A stretch of 64,000 nt of DNA. Source: UBA8437 sp963582065. Lineage in GTDB: Bacteria > Planctomycetota > Planctomycetia > Planctomycetales > Planctomycetaceae. Numbering within the stretch: the first letter of the stretch is position 1; each line of letters starts with the position of its first letter. Of the stretch, positions 55,298-63,748 are shown piece by piece. The DNA is taken from assembly GCA_963582065.1 (NCBI GenBank), contig CAUZRQ010000001.1, forward strand, positions 124,001 to 188,000. The letters run 5' to 3'. A program made the translations under genes and the position numbers. The notes beneath the pieces were generated by a model, which worked only from the letters and a program-made list of their open reading frames with translations, made no database searches and had not been told where the DNA came from.

Positions 55298-56376
55298 CTC
55301 AACTCGTCCAGTGTCAACGTCGGGCACTCGACCCCGTCGAGCATCCGGTCGACCGACGCTTCGTCCTTGAACCCGCTGCCGGTGACCAGGCAGACGACCA
55401 CGGCATCGGGGTCGACCCGTCCGGCGGCGACCGCTTCCAGGCAACCTGCCAGGGCGGTGGCACCGGCCGGTTCGGTGAAGACGCCTTCCTCGGTTGCCAG
55501 TCGTTGCTGCATGTTCCAGACCGCCTCGTCGGTGACCAGTTGTCCCCGTCCCCCGGTCGGCCGCAGTTCCTCGACCACCAGGTGGCCGTCGTTGATGTTG
55601 GGCACCTGCAGCCCGCTGATGCTGGTGGTGCACGTGATCGGCCGGGCCCGGTCGGCGCCCTCCGACAAGGCCGACGCCATCGTGTCGTTGCCCTCAGGTT
55701 GCACGCATTCGATCGCCGGCGAGACGGTCAGCCGTTGTTCGGATACCAGGCGGCCGAATCCCCGGCAGACGGCCACGCACAGGCCCCCACCTCCGGCCGG
55801 GCAGAACACATGGTCGATGGCCCGCGGGAGTTGCCGCTCGGCCTGCTCGGCCAACTCGAAACTGATCGTCTCGACTCCGGTCATTCCCGGGACGCTGTAA
55901 ATGTAGGAGCTGACCTGAAGACGTGCGTCAGGAGCTTCGCCCCGGGCCATCAGCACCTGGAAGGCCCGCGAGGAGAGGTCGGGGTCGAGACCGAAGTCCT
56001 TGATGCGAAAGACGTTGGCTCCGTAGGCCATCATCTGCCGCAACTTGCCCTGGGGGACCGTCTCGACCACGGCGATCTCGCATTGCAGTCCGGCCGCGGC
56101 ACAGTAGGCGGCTACGGCCGAGCCGGTGTTGCCGCTGGAGGTGGCCACGCAGCGGGTCTGATTTTCGGATCGCATGGCCGAAATTGCCGCGGCACCGAAT
56201 CGATCCTTGAACGAACCGGCCGGGTTGCCCGATTCGAGCTTCAGCCACAGGTTCTCGAGTCCCGCGGCCGGTCCGATCGATCTCGAACGGACCAGTGGAG
56301 TGTTCCCCTCGCCCAGCGTCACCCGGTGCTGTTCGGGCACCGGTGTGATCCAGTCGGCCCATCGCCAGATACTCAT
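55294..56376 (-). CDS. Threonine-synthase-like fold-type II PLP enzyme
   Basis: The 360-residue protein has the PLP Lys57 in GNPAGSFKDRF, the Ser/Gly-rich phosphate loop (TSSGNTGSAVAAY, PAGGGGLCVAV) and C-terminal VTGSGFKDEASV. It resembles threonine synthase, but length and context leave room for threonine dehydratase-like or cysteate synthase-like activity. No homoserine-pathway genes are nearby. The deacylase gene lies 28 bp upstream on the same strand and is probably co-transcribed with it. Confidence 0.84.
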   Translation of the reverse strand: MSIWRWADWITPVPEQHRVTLGEGNTPLVRSRSIGPAAGLENLWLKLESGNPAGSFKDRFGAAAISAMRSENQTRCVATSSGNTGSAVAAYCAAAGLQCEIAVVETVPQGKLRQMMAYGANVFRIKDFGLDPDLSSRAFQVLMARGEAPDARLQVSSYIYSVPGMTGVETISFELAEQAERQLPRAIDHVFCPAGGGGLCVAVCRGFGRLVSEQRLTVSPAIECVQPEGNDTMASALSEGADRARPITCTTSISGLQVPNINDGHLVVEELRPTGGRGQLVTDEAVWNMQQRLATEEGVFTEPAGATALAGCLEAVAAGRVDPDAVVVCLVTGSGFKDEASVDRMLDGVECPTLTLDELS

Positions 56377-56404
56377 CCGGATCTCTCTCCCGTGCCGGTT
56401 CGGA

Positions 56405-57322
56405 TCAGGCGGTGTCGGTCTCGTGGTCTTCCATGATCACGATCACCGAATCGTTCTCGTGCACCCGTGGATACGTGCGGATGGCCAGCACGTGCCCGGT
56501 CTGGGTGCAGGTGATCTCGCGGATGTCGTCACCGGTGACGTTGGCGACGTGTCCGAGGACATCGCCGGGTGTGACCGGTTGTCCCAGTTCGACGGCGGGC
56601 GTGAACTGGCCGGTGATCGGCGAGGGGTTCTGGACCTGCATGTGTCCGGACCCGTCACGGGGATCCTCGATCACCAGTTCGACTCTTGATTCGGGCTGCT
56701 CTCTTTGGATCATCCCCAGTTCGCCCATCACGTTCAGGCAGCCCTCGAAGTAGGCGTCGGCTCCTTCGGGCGAGCAGCGGCCCCCACCCAGATACTCGGT
56801 GTAGATTGCCGGGACGCCGGCATCGCGGGCGACCGACAGCGAGCGGCCATCGAGGTTGCCGCAGGTGCCCCAGATGACCGGCAGGTTCAGCGCCCGGGCC
56901 ATCCGTCGCTGGCTGTCGAGTCGTTCCGGATCGTCGCTGAGTCCGTATCCGGACATCGGCCAGACGTCCATCACGATGCCGCCGGAGTGGAGATCGATGT
57001 AGTAGTCGGCCGATTCGATCAGTGCCGAGAGCGACACGGCGGTCCGCAGGGTGACACTGCCCTCGGGGTCGCCCGGGCAGACCCGGGCCAGGTCCAGCCC
57101 GTCCTCGGCCGTGCGGTTCCCGTTGAGGAAGGCCGCCTCGTTGACCACCGGCACCAGGGTCAGGGTTCCCGAGAGTTCCTCGGCCGTGACGGCCCCGGCC
57201 AGTCGCCGGATCGACGCCATCGACTCGAACTCGTCCCCGTGCACGCCGCCGGTGATCAGCAGGTGAGGACCCTCGGAGCTCCCGACGATCTCAATTCGTT
57301 GCAGTTCGATGGTCTCAGTCAT
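56405..57322 (-). CDS. AstE/AspA-family zinc deacylase
   Basis: The 305-residue protein has the succinylglutamate desuccinylase/aspartoacylase core: zinc ligands in GGVHGDEFES (His28, Glu31) and DLHSGG (His112). A C-terminal barrel-sandwich module (about 225-300, MQVQNPSPITGQFTPA, VTPGDVLGHVANVTG) is present as in DoeB-like members. These enzymes remove acyl groups from N-acyl amino acids. ATG 57322 is the preferred start; an ATG four codons upstream is possible. It is divergent from the RraA-like gene across about 80 bp. Confidence 0.88.
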   Translation of the reverse strand: MTETIELQRIEIVGSSEGPHLLITGGVHGDEFESMASIRRLAGAVTAEELSGTLTLVPVVNEAAFLNGNRTAEDGLDLARVCPGDPEGSVTLRTAVSLSALIESADYYIDLHSGGIVMDVWPMSGYGLSDDPERLDSQRRMARALNLPVIWGTCGNLDGRSLSVARDAGVPAIYTEYLGGGRCSPEGADAYFEGCLNVMGELGMIQREQPESRVELVIEDPRDGSGHMQVQNPSPITGQFTPAVELGQPVTPGDVLGHVANVTGDDIREITCTQTGHVLAIRTYPRVHENDSVIVIMEDHETDTA

Positions 57323-57401
57323 GATGCGTGGCATACTATAGGCTGCCCGTTGGTGAGGGAAACCAGCGAGGTGATTCGGGAGCAGGGGACAGCAACGAGC
57401 G

Positions 57402-58076
57402 GTGACGATGAGCGACATGGGGCCCGAGACGATCACGCTGGAAATGATGCGGGAGTCGCTTTACGCGGCGGTGGTCTGTGACGCGCTGGACGGGCTGGGT
57501 TACAGCAACCAGTCCCCCAACGTGCCGCTGCCACCGCTGACGGTCGAGACCACGCTGGTCGGGCACTGCAAGACCACGCTGTGGGGCGACATGTACCATG
57601 CCGACCCCAGTCCCTACGAACTTGAACTGGTGGCTGTCGACGGCTGCCGGGCCGATGACGTGTTGATCGCCGCGGCGGGTGGTTCCGAGAGATCGGGGAT
57701 CTGGGGCGAGTTGCTTTCAACGGCCGCTACCAACGCCGGGTGTGTCGGGGTGATCGTCGACGGCGCGGTGCGGGATATCCGGCAGATGAGCGAGATGGGG
57801 TTTCCCGTCTTCGCACGCAGCCGCAATATCTACGACAGCAAGGACCGGCAGCGGGTCGTCGAGATCGACGTGCCGGTGGAGATTGGCGGCGTGCGGTTCT
57901 GTCCGGGGGACCTGGTGATAGCTGACGTCGACGGTGTGGTCGTGGTCCCCGCGGAGATCCGGGGGCAGGCCATCCAGGCAGCGTGGCAGAAGGTGCATGC
58001 AGAGAACATCACGCGGGACGTGATCCGCGAGGGCATGAAGGCAACCGACGCCTACGAAAAGTACGGCGTGTTGTAG
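57402..58076 (+). CDS. RraA-family protein (HMG aldolase-like)
   Basis: The 224-residue protein carries the RraA/HMG aldolase hallmark GVIVDGAVRDIRQM (Asp120, Arg124, Asp125) and GCRADDVLIAAAGG. Members include regulators of RNase E and 4-hydroxy-4-methyl-2-oxoglutarate/4-carboxy-4-hydroxy-2-oxoadipate aldolases; in this metabolic context an aldolase-like role is more likely. It starts at GTG 57402 (or ATG 57408) and leads a short operon with a class III aminotransferase and a PhyH dioxygenase. Confidence 0.88.
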   Translation: MTMSDMGPETITLEMMRESLYAAVVCDALDGLGYSNQSPNVPLPPLTVETTLVGHCKTTLWGDMYHADPSPYELELVAVDGCRADDVLIAAAGGSERSGIWGELLSTAATNAGCVGVIVDGAVRDIRQMSEMGFPVFARSRNIYDSKDRQRVVEIDVPVEIGGVRFCPGDLVIADVDGVVVVPAEIRGQAIQAAWQKVHAENITRDVIREGMKATDAYEKYGVL

Positions 58077-58091
58077 AAACAGGAGTGCGAT

Positions 58092-59444
58092 ATGGCGACA
58101 ACCGACGCGAAGGCCGGTGGCCGAGTGGCCCGTTCGATGGAGATGTACGAGCGGCTGCTGGAGTTGATTCCGGGCGGGACACAGTTGATCAGCCGACGTC
58201 CCACCCGCTTCGCGCTGGGTGTCAGTCCGGTCGTGGCCACCCGGGGCAAGGGATCCCGGATCTGGGATGTCGACGGGAACGAGTACATCGACTGGGTCAG
58301 CGCGATCGGCTCGGTCATCCTCGGCTATGCCGATCCGGTGGTCGACGAAGCGGTCAAGGCCCAGATCGACAAGGGGACCAATTTCTCGATCACCCACGAA
58401 CTGGAACTCGAACTGGCCGAGTTGCTGGTCGAACGGATCCCGTGTGCCGAGATGGTCCGCTACGCCCGCGGCGGCGGAGATGCGTGTGCGGTGGCCGTCC
58501 GGATTGCCCGTGGCACGACCGGCCGCGACAGGATCCTCTTCTGCGGATACCACGGCTGGCACGACTGGTACCAGGCGGCCAACCATTCCAGCGACGCCAA
58601 TCTCGACGAACACCTCTTCCCCGGCATCGAGCCGATCGGCGTGCCCAAGGCCCTGGCCGGAACCGCGATCCCGTTCCCCTACGGCGACCTGGACGGGTTG
58701 GCCGAACGACTCGAGCGACATCGCGGCGAGGTGGCGGCGGTGATGATGGAGCCGATGCGGTCCGATCTGCCCGCCGAGGGGTATCTCGAGGGGGTCGCCG
58801 GCCTCTGCCGTGACCACGGCGCGGTGCTGATCTTCGACGAGGTCTCGACCGGGTTCCGGCCCTCGGATGCCGGCGTCCAACCGGTGCTGGGCGTCGAGCC
58901 CGACATGGCGGTCTTTGCCAAGTCCATCTCCAACGGCTACGCGATGGGTGCGGTGGTCGGACGCCGCGACGTGATGGCTCCGGCCGAACAGATGTTCGTC
59001 TCCAGCACCTACTGGGGCGAAGCGGTCGGGCTGGCTGCGACCGTGGCGACCCTCACCGAACTCAGAAAACGCAACACCGCCGAGACACTCGCCAGGAACG
59101 GAGCGACTTTGAAGGAGCGGCTCAATGCGGTGGCTGACGAGGTCGGTGTGGGGATCCGCTGCACCGGAATCGATTACCACCCGCACCTCGAGTTTCCGGT
59201 CGAGGACCCGGTGTTGAACAACAAGATCGGGACGCTGTATGTGCAGGAGATGGCCAAGCGCGGCAATCACGGGTATACCTCGTTTTATCTCAACGAGTCC
59301 CAGGGCGAGACCGAGATCGGGATGGTGGTCGATGCGGCGAGGGAGGTCTTTGAGTTGATCGGCGAGACGATCGAGGACGGTCGGATCGACGAACGGCTCG
59401 AGGCCCAGGAACGACAGGAATTCTTCAGGCGGCTGGTCTCATGA
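58092..59444 (+). CDS. Class III aminotransferase, glutamate-1-semialdehyde aminomutase-like
   Basis: The 450-residue PLP enzyme has Lys277 (AVFAKSISNGYAMGAV) and Asp249 (LIFDEVSTGFR). The phosphate loop reads GGGDACAVAVRIARG, unlike the GTEA of HemL. It is in the HemL-like group but probably not the tetrapyrrole enzyme. It likely transaminates or racemises an amino acid in the local pathway. It follows the RraA gene by 15 bp and overlaps the PhyH gene by 4 nt. Confidence 0.9.
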   Translation: MATTDAKAGGRVARSMEMYERLLELIPGGTQLISRRPTRFALGVSPVVATRGKGSRIWDVDGNEYIDWVSAIGSVILGYADPVVDEAVKAQIDKGTNFSITHELELELAELLVERIPCAEMVRYARGGGDACAVAVRIARGTTGRDRILFCGYHGWHDWYQAANHSSDANLDEHLFPGIEPIGVPKALAGTAIPFPYGDLDGLAERLERHRGEVAAVMMEPMRSDLPAEGYLEGVAGLCRDHGAVLIFDEVSTGFRPSDAGVQPVLGVEPDMAVFAKSISNGYAMGAVVGRRDVMAPAEQMFVSSTYWGEAVGLAATVATLTELRKRNTAETLARNGATLKERLNAVADEVGVGIRCTGIDYHPHLEFPVEDPVLNNKIGTLYVQEMAKRGNHGYTSFYLNESQGETEIGMVVDAAREVFELIGETIEDGRIDERLEAQERQEFFRRLVS

Positions 59445-60235
59445 TTGACGATGCGACGCCGATTGCCACCGCTACGGCGGTGGAGGACTACACGCGGTAT
59501 CGGGACGATTACCTGCGAGACGGCTTCGTTGTGGTTCGTGGTTTCTTCCGGGGCGAGGGCTTTGACGAACTGGTCGGGGAACTCGACCGGTACATCGCCG
59601 AAGTCGTCCCCACGCTGCCCGACTCGGACGCGTTCTTCCAGGACCGGAAGTCGCCCGAGACGCTCAAGCAGATGCAGCACATGGTCGACCCGTTCTTCGA
59701 GGATTACGGCAGCCGGGAACCGTTCGTGAGTCTCGCCGAGGCGTTGATGGGCGAACCGGTGCGGGCGCAGCGTCCCGAGTGGTTCAACAAGCCGCCGCGG
59801 ACGACCCACCCCACGCCGCCTCACCAGGACAATTTCTACATCAACCTCGATCCACCACCGATGACGATGTGGTTGGCGCTGGACCCGGTGGATGATCAGA
59901 ACGGTTGCCTGAGGTATTGCGCCGGCACTCATCGCGACGGCCTGAGGCCACACGCGCGGACCGAGGTCCTGGGCTTCTCGCAGGGCATCTCGGATTGGAA
60001 CGAGGAGGACCAGGCCAAGGAGGTGCAGGTCTTTCTCGAGCCCGGCGACCTGGCCGTGCATCACGGGGAGTTGATTCACCGGGCCGATCCGAACCGGACG
60101 ATCGACCGCCACCGCCGCGCCTTCGCGCTGGTCTACTACGCGGGGTCGGCCGAGCGGAACGTCGAATCCCACCAGCAGTACATGCGGCAGGTCAGCCGGC
60201 AGCACGAGGGGATGGGGTTGGAGGCCGAGGGTTGA
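59441..60235 (+). CDS. Phytanoyl-CoA dioxygenase (PhyH) family protein
   Basis: The 264-residue Fe(II)/2-oxoglutarate-dependent dioxygenase has the metal triad His128 and Asp130 (PPHQDNFYINL) and a distal His, probably His213 (LAVHHGELIHRADPN). Such enzymes hydroxylate a range of small molecules, including amino acids and osmolytes. The start ATG 59441 overlaps the aminotransferase stop (ATGA). It converges with the Gfo/Idh gene. Confidence 0.88.
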   Translation: MIDDATPIATATAVEDYTRYRDDYLRDGFVVVRGFFRGEGFDELVGELDRYIAEVVPTLPDSDAFFQDRKSPETLKQMQHMVDPFFEDYGSREPFVSLAEALMGEPVRAQRPEWFNKPPRTTHPTPPHQDNFYINLDPPPMTMWLALDPVDDQNGCLRYCAGTHRDGLRPHARTEVLGFSQGISDWNEEDQAKEVQVFLEPGDLAVHHGELIHRADPNRTIDRHRRAFALVYYAGSAERNVESHQQYMRQVSRQHEGMGLEAEG

Positions 60236-60260
60236 GCCGACACCGTGACCGCGGTACCGC

Positions 60261-61265
60261 TCAGACCTCGACCCACGTCTGCGAGTCGGCCGCGTGCATG
60301 ATCGCCAGGTTGCACCTGAGCGTCTGCAGGCCCTCTTCGAACCGGCACAACGGTTCGGCCGATTCTCCGGAAACGTAATCCAGGAACCGGTGGGCCTGGT
60401 TGACGAAGACGTCGTCGCGTTCCAGCGGGTCCAGTTCGTGCACCGTCCAGGGTGTTTCCGGTTCGGTGACCACCTGCCACCGCATCCGGTGGGCCTCGAC
60501 CCGGATCGTGCCCCGTTCGCAGATCACCATCATCAGTCCCTCGTTGGGTGCCTGGTGCTGGTTCATCGAGTAGCTGACCATCACGTCGCCGTGGCGGGCG
60601 ACGACATGCACCGAGTCCTCGATGTCGACTCCCGGCAGTGCCAGGTGGTCGCAGTCGGCGGCGACCCGGGACATCGGGCCGACCAGCCACTCGACGTAAT
60701 TCACCACGTGTGTCAGCCCGTCCTGGATCACTCCGCCGCCGGTCGCACGGTCGGTGTAGTAGATCTGGCGATAGGCCGGCCGGTAGTGGGGAAAGTGCTG
60801 TCCGGAGACAACCACAACTTCCAGCGGTCGGCCGTGGTCACCCGAGAGGACCCGGCGACGGACTTCGGCGAACAGCGGGTGAGCCCGCATGATGTAGGCC
60901 ATCGAGAATCTCGCACCCTCGGCTGAGGCCAACTCGCCCAGTCGCTCGGTGTCTTCCAGCGACACCGAGAGGGGTTTCTCGCAGAGCACGGCGATGCCGG
61001 CTTCGAGCAAGCGGATCGCCATCGCGACGTGCAGGTGAGCCGGTGTGCAGATGACGGCGATATCGGGAGGCTGTTCGAGAGCCGAGTCGAGATCGGCGAA
61101 GGCGGCGGCCAACGGGTAGCGCCCGGCGATCTCGCCTCGGAGCTCGTCGTTGATCTCGCAGACAGACACCGTGCACCGCCCGGTCGACAGGAAGCAGCGG
61201 GTGTGCCGTTCGCCGATCGAGCCGGTTCCGATGACCAGCACGTGTGGAGTGCCGTTTCCCGTCAC
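60261..61265 (-). CDS. Gfo/Idh/MocA-family oxidoreductase
   Basis: The 334-residue enzyme has an N-terminal Rossmann domain with GTGSIG (13-18), the conserved EKPLSV motif near residue 95 and a C-terminal beta-sheet domain (VSYSMNQHQAPNEGLMMVICERGTI). It is NAD(P)-dependent and acts on sugars, inositols or related compounds; the substrate is unknown. It ends the minus-strand trio with two aminotransferases, starting 1 bp after the stop of the class III gene. Confidence 0.88.
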   Translation of the reverse strand: MTGNGTPHVLVIGTGSIGERHTRCFLSTGRCTVSVCEINDELRGEIAGRYPLAAAFADLDSALEQPPDIAVICTPAHLHVAMAIRLLEAGIAVLCEKPLSVSLEDTERLGELASAEGARFSMAYIMRAHPLFAEVRRRVLSGDHGRPLEVVVVSGQHFPHYRPAYRQIYYTDRATGGGVIQDGLTHVVNYVEWLVGPMSRVAADCDHLALPGVDIEDSVHVVARHGDVMVSYSMNQHQAPNEGLMMVICERGTIRVEAHRMRWQVVTEPETPWTVHELDPLERDDVFVNQAHRFLDYVSGESAEPLCRFEEGLQTLRCNLAIMHAADSQTWVEV

Positions 61266-61266
61266 G

Positions 61267-62640
61267 TCAGTTGGACCCGTCGAGCACCTCGACGATGCTC
61301 TGTTCGAGGATAGCCACCATCTGGTCGATCTGTTCTCCGGTGACGGTCAGCGGGGGACCCAGGGCGATCCAGTGCGGGTCGAAACGGCTGATCAATCCGT
61401 TCTCGAGTGCCCGTCGCCCGATCGCCTCTCCGATCGGCGGATCGAACTGCCGTTTCGTCTCGGGATCGGCGACCAGTTCGATGCACTGCATCAGGCCCTT
61501 GCCGCGGATGTCGCCGATGATCCCGTGCTTCCTGAGCGCCTCGAACCCGGCCCTGAGCCGCTCTCCCTGGGTACGGACGTTGGCACAGAGATCGCGTTCG
61601 AGAATCTCCGAAAGTGTGGCCAGGCCGGCGGCCGAGGAGATCGGGTTGCCTTCGAACGTGTGTCCCTCGACGAATCCCGGGTTCGACTCCGGATCGCCCC
61701 AGAACGTCTCGGCGATGTGCTTCCGGCACAGCAGGGCCGCGATCGGCGCGTAGCCGCCCGAGAGACCCTTGCCGAGGCACAGCAGGTCGGGAGTGACGCC
61801 GAAGGTCTGAGCAGCAAACATCTGTCCGGTACGGCCCATTCCGGTGATGATCTCGTCGAAGATCAACAGCACGTCGTGCCGGTCACAGTACTCGCGCAGC
61901 AACGGCAGGTACTCCTCGGGCGGATCGATGATCCCGCCGGTGTGACCGATCGGTTCGACGATCACCGCGGCCACCGTCTCGGGATCCTCGAAATCGATGA
62001 CGTCGTTGATCAGCGACGCGCAGGTGATGCCGCAGTCGGGGTACTGCTTGTCGAAGGGGCATCGGTAGCAGGTGGGCGGGAAGACGTGCAGGAAACCGGT
62101 GGCGAGTGGTTCGTTGACCGCGCGGCGGGATTTCAACCCGCCGGCCGACAGCGAGCCCATCGTCGAGCCGTGCCAGGACTGGTAGCGGCCGACGATCTTG
62201 AACTTCGACGCGTTCCCCTTCAGGCGGTGGTACTGGCGGGCCATCTTGATGGCCGCCTCGGTGGTTTCCGAACCACCCGAGAAGAACTTGGCGGCTCCCA
62301 TGTCGTCGGGAGCCACCTCGACCAGCTTGTTGGCCAGTTGCACCGCCAGCGGGTTGGTGCCGTGCATGACCGGCGAGAATGTCATGGTGTCGAGCTGCTG
62401 CTTGATCGCCTCGATCACCCGCCGGTTGTTGTGGCCGACGCTGACGACGTAGATGCCCGAGAGTCCGTCGAGGTACTGCTTGTCGTTGATATCCCAGTAA
62501 TGGATCCCGTCGGCACGGGACATGATCAGCGGGTTGGCGGCGAAGGACTTCATCTGCGACCGAACCATGATCTGGCGGAGGAATTTCTCCTCGGTGGTCT
62601 GGGCATCAGAGATGATGTCGGTGGTCGGGGTAGTCGTCAT
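61267..62640 (-). CDS. Class III aminotransferase with Cys-rich insertion
   Basis: The 457-residue PLP enzyme has Lys291 (LLCLGKGLSGGYAP), Asp262 (LLIFDEIITGMGRTG) and SGGSETTEAAIKMAR. An insertion at about 188-208 (PPTCYRCPFDKQYPDCGITC) has four cysteines. It resembles omega-aminotransferases of the beta-alanine/taurine:pyruvate type. It overlaps the class IV gene by 4 nt and lies 1 bp from the Gfo/Idh gene, so the three are one operon. Confidence 0.9.
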   Translation of the reverse strand: MTTTPTTDIISDAQTTEEKFLRQIMVRSQMKSFAANPLIMSRADGIHYWDINDKQYLDGLSGIYVVSVGHNNRRVIEAIKQQLDTMTFSPVMHGTNPLAVQLANKLVEVAPDDMGAAKFFSGGSETTEAAIKMARQYHRLKGNASKFKIVGRYQSWHGSTMGSLSAGGLKSRRAVNEPLATGFLHVFPPTCYRCPFDKQYPDCGITCASLINDVIDFEDPETVAAVIVEPIGHTGGIIDPPEEYLPLLREYCDRHDVLLIFDEIITGMGRTGQMFAAQTFGVTPDLLCLGKGLSGGYAPIAALLCRKHIAETFWGDPESNPGFVEGHTFEGNPISSAAGLATLSEILERDLCANVRTQGERLRAGFEALRKHGIIGDIRGKGLMQCIELVADPETKRQFDPPIGEAIGRRALENGLISRFDPHWIALGPPLTVTGEQIDQMVAILEQSIVEVLDGSN

Positions 62641-63608
62641 GCCTGCTGTTCTCCATGTTCTCCGAGCGGAACCAGTTCGCCGCGGCGCGATTCGGCTCCC
62701 TCGCGGATCTGTTCGCGAATATCGAGGCCGACCAGCCGGTCCCAGGCCGCCAGCAACCGATCGCTAATCGGTCCGGGCCGGCCCGATCCGACCGGTTGGT
62801 GATTGAATCGGGTCACCGCTGCCAGGCAGTACGGCGTGCTGGCCACCAACGCTTCGTCGGCCTGGACCACGTCCTCGGGATGCAGGTCCTGCTCGACGAA
62901 CTCGAGGTCGAGTTGTTCTGCCAATTCGGCGATCACTGCCACGCTGATGCTCGGCAGCACGCTGGTCGACGGGGGGGACAGGACGCGGTGGCCGGAGACC
63001 AGCAGCAGGCTGGCGGCTGTGGTTTCGGTCAACCGCCCCTGATCATCCAGCAGTACCGCGCGTGCGCCCGCTGCGGTCCGTGACGCCTCGCGATCGGCCA
63101 GGTAGTAGTGCAGGCGGCTGCGGTGCTTGATCGAGGGGTCGATGCACGTATCGGGCAGTTGGCGGACCGAGGGGGTTACCAGGTGCAGACCCTCGGCCTG
63201 CATCGTGTCCCACAGCTCGAAGGGCAGGGGGAAGGTGTGCCCGCACAGTGTCGGGCGGGTCTCGACGGTGCCGGCCACCTGTCCCGAGTAGGTGGCGTAG
63301 GGGCCGGCGGTGGCGAACAGGACCAGGCCCAGGTCGTTCTCGGCGTCGAGCCGAATGCTGTTGTGAGCAACCAGGTCCTGGCAGACGCCGGAGAGCTCGA
63401 CAGAATCGAGGTCGAGTTCGAAGCCGACGGTTGCCAGCGAATGGGCGAACCGGTCGAGGTGCTCGTCGAGTCGAAACAACTGGTGGCCGAAGGTCCGCAG
63501 CGTCTCCGACACCGTGGCACCCTGGACGATGCCCGCATCAAAAACCGGCAAAACGGCTCGATCCCCGGGGACCAGTTCTCCGTTGAGATAGGCGAGTGGT
63601 TGTTGCAT
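62637..63608 (-). CDS. Class IV aminotransferase (branched-chain/D-amino-acid type)
   Basis: The 323-residue PLP enzyme has Lys161 (IDPSIKHRSRLHYYLADREA cut at the Lys) and the Glu/Thr-rich cofactor loop RLTETTAASLLLV. It opens YLNGELVPGDRAVLPVFDAGIVQGATVSETL as in aminotransferase class IV. It could be a branched-chain aminotransferase, a D-amino-acid transaminase or an aminodeoxychorismate lyase-like enzyme. It is the first gene of the operon with the class III aminotransferase and Gfo/Idh. Its leader is a C-rich repeat without a Shine-Dalgarno. Confidence 0.88.
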   Translation of the reverse strand: MQQPLAYLNGELVPGDRAVLPVFDAGIVQGATVSETLRTFGHQLFRLDEHLDRFAHSLATVGFELDLDSVELSGVCQDLVAHNSIRLDAENDLGLVLFATAGPYATYSGQVAGTVETRPTLCGHTFPLPFELWDTMQAEGLHLVTPSVRQLPDTCIDPSIKHRSRLHYYLADREASRTAAGARAVLLDDQGRLTETTAASLLLVSGHRVLSPPSTSVLPSISVAVIAELAEQLDLEFVEQDLHPEDVVQADEALVASTPYCLAAVTRFNHQPVGSGRPGPISDRLLAAWDRLVGLDIREQIREGAESRRGELVPLGEHGEQQA

Positions 63609-63748
63609 CGTTGGCGGGCGGGCGGGCGGGCGTGGGTTTGCGACACCGACCGTCTCAAGGTAGTCCCCGGAGCGGACGTCACGCTATCGTATCGGTTCAA
63701 TCGGCGGGGAACAAATCGCCCGTCGTGACATGTTGAAGCGAGGGATTC
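63609..63748. other. Divergent promoter region before terC
   Basis: This 140-bp region separates the class IV aminotransferase gene (minus) from the TerC-like gene (plus). Apart from the G-rich repeat, I see no clear promoter boxes. Confidence 0.3.
63616..63636 (+). promoter_or_regulatory. G-quadruplex-capable repeat in the leader of the class IV aminotransferase gene
   Basis: Four GGG runs with single-C spacers (GGGC repeats) and a fifth GGG after CGT lie on the plus strand, 8-28 bp upstream of the minus-strand ATG at 63608. On the coding strand this is a CCCG repeat where a Shine-Dalgarno would be expected. A structured non-template strand or i-motif-like element is possible. Confidence 0.45.
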
